Of a stretch of 10,327 nt of DNA, positions 6,371-10,327 are shown piece by piece. Positions within the stretch are counted from its first letter, which is position 1. Each line of letters opens with the position of its first letter. Origin of the DNA: Syntrophales bacterium (GTDB lineage Bacteria > Desulfobacterota > Syntrophia > Syntrophales > UBA2210). The notes under the pieces are model-generated. The model saw only the letters and a program-made list of their open reading frames with translations. It was not told the DNA's origin and ran no database searches. The position numbers and the translations under genes are program-made. The DNA lies in NCBI GenBank assembly GCA_028715865.1, contig JAQUQY010000035.1, positions 1 to 10,327 of the forward strand, in the 5' to 3' direction.

Positions 6371-7828
6371 ATGTCACAGAAGAACAAAATCAAGAAAATT
6401 CTTGTAGCGAACCGCGGGGAAATCGCACTGCGGACAATCAGAACAATCAGAGAGTTGGGAATGACATCCGTGGCCGTTTACGAAAAGCCTGATTCCAACG
6501 CTCTTTTCATACGGTTTGCCGACCAGGCGGTAATGATAGGAAGTGGTCCGCGGAAGGATTATCTGGATATCGAACGCATTCTCTGGGCGGCCAGGATTAC
6601 CGGCGCCGACGCGATTCATCCAGGCTACGGTTTTCTCTCGGAAAATCCGGAATTTCCCGAGGCCTGTGAAAGAGCCGGAGTTACCTTCATCGGTCCTCCT
6701 CCGGATGTCATGAAAAGCCTTAGCGACAAGGTAGCGGCCAGGGGAATAATGGAAAAGGCCGGGCTGCCTTTCATTCCGGGTACAGCGGACTTGCCGGCCG
6801 GTGAAGAAGGTGTAAATGAAGCTCTCGCCTTCGCTGAAGATCAGGGCTATCCTGTAATGCTCAAGGCGTCCGCCGGCGGCGGCGGGAGGGGAATACGGAA
6901 AATCTCTTCACGGGAAGAGCTGATCGCCCAGATACCCAACGCCCGTTCCGAAGCAAAGTCGGCTTTCAACGATGACCGCGTGTACATGGAGAAATGTCTT
7001 GTCGATCCTCGACACGTAGAGGTTCAGATACTGGCGGACAATTTCGGAAAGGTGATTCATCTGGGAACCCGTGACTGTTCGATACAGAGGCGGCACCAGA
7101 AACTCCTCGAGGTGGCGCCGGCGGATCTGCCGCCGGACATTATCAAGTCAATCTCGAACGCAGCAGTGGAAGCGGCACGCAACTCGGGTTATCGGAATGC
7201 CGGAACAGTTGAGTTTTTGGTCGATTCAGCAACCAATGAGTTCTGGTTCATGGAAATGAACACAAGATTGCAGGTGGAGCACACGGTAACTGAAATCCTC
7301 ACGGGTATCGATATTGTCCGCGAGCAGATACAGATTGCCGACGGCGGGCGTCTGGAAATCGACAGTGTCGGCGATGTAATGCCCGGGAAAGCCATACAGG
7401 TGAGAATCAACGCGGAGGATCCGAAAAACAATTTCATGCCCGAGGGGGGCAAACTCGTCGCCGTATATCAATCACCGGGAGGCCCGGGCATAAGGCTGGA
7501 CGGAATCGCCTACCAGGGATACCGTATTCCCACGGAATACGACTCTCTGCTGGTTAAAATGACCATAAGGGGCTATAATTGGGAGCAGACCGTGCAGAGG
7601 TTAAGGCGCGCGCTCAGGGACTTCCTTATTGTGGGTCCAAAAACCACGATTCCCTTCTACCTGGCCATATGTGACGAACCAAACTTCCAGGCCGGCGTAT
7701 TCGACACGTCATACCTGGAAAAGCATCGGGAATTGTTTGACTATCCTGATACGGAACGGGAAATATCAAAGCTGTCGCGTCTGATAGCCGAAATACACGC
7801 CAAGAAAGGCAACCCATACGCCTCGTAG
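6371..7828 (+). CDS. pycA: Biotin carboxylase subunit (pyruvate carboxylase subunit A type)
   Basis: This 485-aa protein is the ATP-grasp enzyme that uses ATP and bicarbonate to carboxylate biotin on a partner carrier domain. The N-terminal domain opens with KILVANRGEIALR (residues 9-21) and carries HPGYGFLSENPEF (83-95). The ATP-grasp Gly loop is GGGGRGI (169-175). Residues matching the E. coli biotin carboxylase active site are present: K165, H215 (in HVEVQI), C236 and K244 (in CSIQRRHQKLL), E281, E295, N297 and R299 (in MEMNTRLQVEH) and R345 (in QVRINAED). The sequence VEHTVTE, with Thr where acetyl-CoA carboxylase subunits usually have Pro, leans toward the pyruvate carboxylase group. The C-terminal domain continues through YDSLLVKM (390-397). 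Length is normal, with no frameshift. The Shine-Dalgarno is weak (GGAATAGAAG). It lies 38 bp before the carboxyltransferase gene and surely forms a complex with it. accC is the main alternative label, but no acetyl-CoA carboxylase carboxyltransferase gene is adjacent. Confidence 0.88.
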   Translation: MSQKNKIKKILVANRGEIALRTIRTIRELGMTSVAVYEKPDSNALFIRFADQAVMIGSGPRKDYLDIERILWAARITGADAIHPGYGFLSENPEFPEACERAGVTFIGPPPDVMKSLSDKVAARGIMEKAGLPFIPGTADLPAGEEGVNEALAFAEDQGYPVMLKASAGGGGRGIRKISSREELIAQIPNARSEAKSAFNDDRVYMEKCLVDPRHVEVQILADNFGKVIHLGTRDCSIQRRHQKLLEVAPADLPPDIIKSISNAAVEAARNSGYRNAGTVEFLVDSATNEFWFMEMNTRLQVEHTVTEILTGIDIVREQIQIADGGRLEIDSVGDVMPGKAIQVRINAEDPKNNFMPEGGKLVAVYQSPGGPGIRLDGIAYQGYRIPTEYDSLLVKMTIRGYNWEQTVQRLRRALRDFLIVGPKTTIPFYLAICDEPNFQAGVFDTSYLEKHRELFDYPDTEREISKLSRLIAEIHAKKGNPYAS

Positions 7829-7866
7829 TACCGGGAGCCTGGCATTTTTACAGGAAATAAAACCAT

Positions 7867-9813
7867 ATGGATACAAGCATTAATCTGATTCAGGAAAGAA
7901 TAACACCGCGGGAACTTAAAGAACAAGGCGTTGCCTATGTCTTTGAAAAAATACGAAAAGCAGATGGATACTACGTTACCAATACGGAGAGAGACCTCTC
8001 CCAGTCGGACTTCAAGAACAGGATAATGCCACATACGCAAATGCTGGTTTCTTCGGAAAGAAACGAAACGGGTTTCTTTTCCCTCGAAATAACCGGAGGA
8101 GCCTCGGTTCATGTGGACATGCTGCGTAAGCAGATAAACCCTCTTGAAAAGCTGGAAGTATTGAGCAGCGTCATGCCTGATACCATGTTCCAGACGCTTT
8201 GCAGGGGGATCAACCTTTTCGGATACCGGCCCTACCCCGATAATGTGGTGCGCCTGACCGTGGAGAGTTTCGCCCGTTACGTTCACGTATGGAGGGTATT
8301 CGATTTCCTCAACTATATTCCAAACATGGCGGCTGTATTCGAAGGGGTAAAGGCCTCCGGCCGGATTCTTGAGCCGTCAATCTGTTTTTCCACCGGCGTC
8401 GAGCACACAGACAAGTATTACGTCGGAAAGGTCCGGGAACTTATTGACGTTGCCGGTGAGGATATAATTCTTTGCATAAAGAATCATGGCGGACTGGGGA
8501 CCCCCAAGCGCATCGGAGAGCTGGTGCGGTCGATCCTCGACGCTTTCCCTGATCTGATCATACACTACCACGGTCATAATACCGACGGTAATGATACGGG
8601 GCGCGTAATCGCCGCCGTCACTAACGGAGCGAAGATAGTAGACGCGTCTGATCACGCGTTCACCGGATTCTACGGTCCTCCTCCTCTTCTGACGGTAGTG
8701 GACACCCTCGCGGACTATGGGTTCAGGGCGATGGGGCTTGACCGCCAGAAGCTGATTGACGCGTCTAACATTCTTCGTCCGGAACGGAAGCATTACAGCG
8801 AATTTGAATCCCAGTTTTTCGGCTTCGATCCCACAGTTCAGACTCACAAACTTCCCGGCGGAGCCACGGGATCGAGTTTCGAGCAGGCCGTAAAGGGAGG
8901 ATTCATTGACCGGATGCCCGAAATTCTGCAGAATGAACTTCCGCTGGTTCAGAAGGAGCTTGGCAACTGGTGGAGTGTCACACCGGGGTCGCAGATCCTC
9001 TGGACTACCGCGGTCAGCAATGTCCTTGAAGGCAAACGCTACGGCAAGGCAAACGATGACCTGAAAAGCCTCATGCTTGGACGATATGGCGAACTACCCT
9101 TTTACTGGCCTTCAGACGACGTTTACGAGGCGGTCTTCGGTTCGGACTGGAAGGCTATTGTTGAAAAGGAGAGGGGTTACCAGCACATTTCAGATATCGA
9201 TCTTGAAATTGAAAGGCGGGTACTGGAAAAGCGTTTAGGCAGACCGGCGACTGATGACGAACTTGTGCTATACCTGCAGCATCCGAACGACGCGGTAGCC
9301 TTTTTCAAATTCGAAGAAGAATATGGTAAAACATGGGTGCTTCCTCCCTCGGCCTGGTTCAGAAGGGGCGGCTTCAATTTAGGGGAGACACTTGAGTTCA
9401 TTGACTATTACGGCAAGAACCACGTAGTGGAAATAGGCCCCATGAGGAGAACCAAGAGCGGCGATAACGTGACCTACCTGTTCATAGATTATCACCCGGA
9501 GCCCATTCTCACGGTCATGGAAGAAGAGGGGGAGCGGGAAGCGCGCAAGCGCACTTTTACGGCGAAGGAGATAGATGAACTGGCCCAGGCTGGAGATGTT
9601 CGCTCTCCCCTTAAGGGTGTCGTAAGCGCCGTACCAGTCAGTGAAGGGGACGATGTGACGGCGGGGCAGGTCCTGATCGTTCTCGAAGCAATGAAGATGC
9701 TAAACAATATTGATTCAAAAATCAGTGGAAAAGTAACGGAAATTCTGGTATCGCCGGGAGACGAAATCGACGTGGGCGATGCCCTTGTTATGGTGGAGCA
9801 GAAAAAGAAGTAG
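7867..9813 (+). CDS. Divergent carboxyltransferase with fused biotin carrier domain (PycB / OadA-like)
   Basis: This 648-aa protein carries three regions: an HMGL-like TIM-barrel carboxyltransferase (about 35-300), the conserved carboxylase domain (about 310-545) and a biotinyl domain (about 575-645) with the EAMKM site, K610 being the biotinylated lysine. Metal-site residues fit in type and spacing: D43 in RDLSQS, K205 in CIKNHGG (the carbamylated lysine position), and H235 and H237 in HGHNTDG. RDxxQS...R (42-52) and CRGINLFGY (112-120) also match. Several positions do not: CIKD is CIKN (N206), HTHDT is HGHNT (N238), and the SGMTSQPS segment carrying the catalytic threonine of pyruvate carboxylases reads TGFYGPPP (266-273), with Tyr269 in place of Thr. 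About 40 residues precede the RDxxQS motif, more than in typical PycB/OadA. A fair Shine-Dalgarno (AGGA) lies 11 nt before the ATG. Its partner is the biotin carboxylase just upstream. Pyruvate to oxaloacetate is the default guess; a different acceptor is possible, so I withhold a symbol. No sodium-pump subunits are visible, which speaks against a decarboxylase pump. Confidence 0.85.
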   Translation: MDTSINLIQERITPRELKEQGVAYVFEKIRKADGYYVTNTERDLSQSDFKNRIMPHTQMLVSSERNETGFFSLEITGGASVHVDMLRKQINPLEKLEVLSSVMPDTMFQTLCRGINLFGYRPYPDNVVRLTVESFARYVHVWRVFDFLNYIPNMAAVFEGVKASGRILEPSICFSTGVEHTDKYYVGKVRELIDVAGEDIILCIKNHGGLGTPKRIGELVRSILDAFPDLIIHYHGHNTDGNDTGRVIAAVTNGAKIVDASDHAFTGFYGPPPLLTVVDTLADYGFRAMGLDRQKLIDASNILRPERKHYSEFESQFFGFDPTVQTHKLPGGATGSSFEQAVKGGFIDRMPEILQNELPLVQKELGNWWSVTPGSQILWTTAVSNVLEGKRYGKANDDLKSLMLGRYGELPFYWPSDDVYEAVFGSDWKAIVEKERGYQHISDIDLEIERRVLEKRLGRPATDDELVLYLQHPNDAVAFFKFEEEYGKTWVLPPSAWFRRGGFNLGETLEFIDYYGKNHVVEIGPMRRTKSGDNVTYLFIDYHPEPILTVMEEEGEREARKRTFTAKEIDELAQAGDVRSPLKGVVSAVPVSEGDDVTAGQVLIVLEAMKMLNNIDSKISGKVTEILVSPGDEIDVGDALVMVEQKKK

Positions 9814-9978
9814 TCAGCGGATTCTTTTTCCTCGGATGGTGTAGTCATTGATCGCAGGGGGGTGCAGGGCTTTTTCCTTGAACTACTTAACTGTTTCCGC
9901 GAGTTCGTGCCATCAGCCTGATATGTGCGTGGGCGGTTGCGACGTGGCTGGACAGCGGGCAGACGTAAAGGAAGGAAG
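9814..9978 (+). other. Intergenic gap after the carboxyltransferase gene
   Basis: No hairpin followed by a T-run is seen after the stop codon, so no intrinsic terminator is assigned. A CAGCC/GGCTG pair (9914-9918 with 9946-9950) could form a weak long-loop stem. No -35/-10 pair of good quality is visible upstream of the M23 gene. Confidence 0.4.
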
Positions 9979-10327
9979 ATGAAAAGCGGACAGATAACAT
10001 TTCTGATTATTCCACAGGGACGTCGAGCGGTACGTGAACTGAGGCTTTCGACGGGAATCATCAAATTAATTGCCTTTCTCTTTCTGGCAGGAATTGTAGG
10101 CACTGCTTACCTTGCCGGACAGTATATCGACCATAGGAAAAACCTGGCATTACTCTCCGAGCTTGAAGAAACCAACAGGGTCCAGACTGAAAGTCTCGGA
10201 CTCCTGGCTGAAAAAGTATCCTATTTTGAAAGAAAGATATCGGAGCTTAACGAGTTTGATCGCAAAATAAGAATTATATCCAATCTCGAGGTTCCGGAAG
10301 ATGAAGACGGCCTTTTTGGAGTGGGCG
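9979..10327 (+). CDS. M23-family peptidoglycan endopeptidase, N-terminal part (cut by window edge)
   Basis: The frame opens at ATG 9979 behind a strong AAAGGAAGGAAG ribosome binding site and stays open for 116 codons to the window end. It begins MKSGQITFLIIPQGRRAVRE, a cytoplasmic beta-like stretch, followed by a membrane anchor at about 27-47 (IIKLIAFLFLAGIVGTAYLA). Residues 52-90 are charged and heptad-like, consistent with a coiled coil, and run into LNEFDRKIRIISNLE (90-104), a signature I associate with the segment preceding the LytM/M23 domain in Deltaproteobacterial membrane-anchored M23 peptidases. The zinc-binding catalytic domain lies beyond the window, so activity cannot be judged. 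The upstream 165 bp hold no clear promoter or terminator, and the gene could be read through from the carboxylase genes. In related genomes such genes often precede bactofilin genes; that neighbour is outside this window. Confidence 0.78.
   Translation, partial: MKSGQITFLIIPQGRRAVRELRLSTGIIKLIAFLFLAGIVGTAYLAGQYIDHRKNLALLSELEETNRVQTESLGLLAEKVSYFERKISELNEFDRKIRIISNLEVPEDEDGLFGVG

Noticed and set aside
7741..8286. Open frame of 181 codons antisense to the two carboxylase genes
   Set aside because: Shadow of coding sequence on the other strand; no family resemblance.
9814..9880. Terminator suggested by T-rich runs after the carboxyltransferase gene
   Set aside because: The T-runs (near 9826 and 9870) are not preceded by a stable GC-rich stem.
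9492..10103. Open frame of 203 codons on the minus strand spanning the carboxyltransferase end, the gap and the M23 start
   Set aside because: It crosses two well-supported plus-strand genes and is dominated by Ser, Thr, Arg and Pro with no domain features.

Overview
The window reads as a chromosomal stretch from a Gram-negative, diderm bacterium. The gene content (a pcm / YqaA-type DedA / NlpD-like cluster, a giant AsmA-like protein, a split two-subunit biotin-dependent carboxylase, and an M23 endopeptidase with an N-terminal coiled coil) most resembles Deltaproteobacteria / Desulfobacterota, perhaps the Syntrophales / Syntrophobacterales. This assignment is inference from protein style and gene order, without a database search. 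I see no insertion sequence, phage gene, CRISPR array, tRNA or rRNA.

Left block (1-2605, minus strand). Transcription runs from right to left through a 125-aa uncharacterised protein, pcm (protein-L-isoaspartate O-methyltransferase), a YqaA/DedA-family membrane protein, an NlpD/EnvC-like lipoprotein (LysM plus a LytM domain without zinc ligands) and the first 27 codons of a probable metallo-beta-lactamase-fold hydrolase. Neighbours overlap or lie 8 to 52 bp apart, so this is almost certainly one operon. Its themes are protein repair, envelope membrane homeostasis and septal peptidoglycan hydrolase control.

Centre (2606-3104) is a 499-bp divergent intergenic region. It holds no convincing gene but contains perfect palindromes and several nested potential stem-loops.

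Right block (3105-10327, plus strand). A very large AsmA/YhdP-like inner-membrane-anchored protein comes first. After a 98-bp gap with a good sigma70-type promoter come two genes that look like the two subunits of a pyruvate-carboxylase-type enzyme: a biotin carboxylase, and a carboxyltransferase fused to a biotin carrier domain. The first subunit is canonical. The second keeps its biotin lysine and metal-binding residues but differs from ordinary pyruvate carboxylase / oxaloacetate decarboxylase at several active-site positions, so its acceptor substrate is uncertain. This is the most interesting observation in the window. The window ends inside an M23-family peptidoglycan endopeptidase gene, of which only the membrane anchor and coiled coil are visible.

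Taken together, the region is mostly envelope biogenesis (AsmA-like lipid handling, amidase activation, M23 hydrolase, DedA) surrounding an anaplerotic-type carboxylase operon. Apart from the divergent carboxyltransferase and the structured intergenic region, it looks like ordinary core genome.
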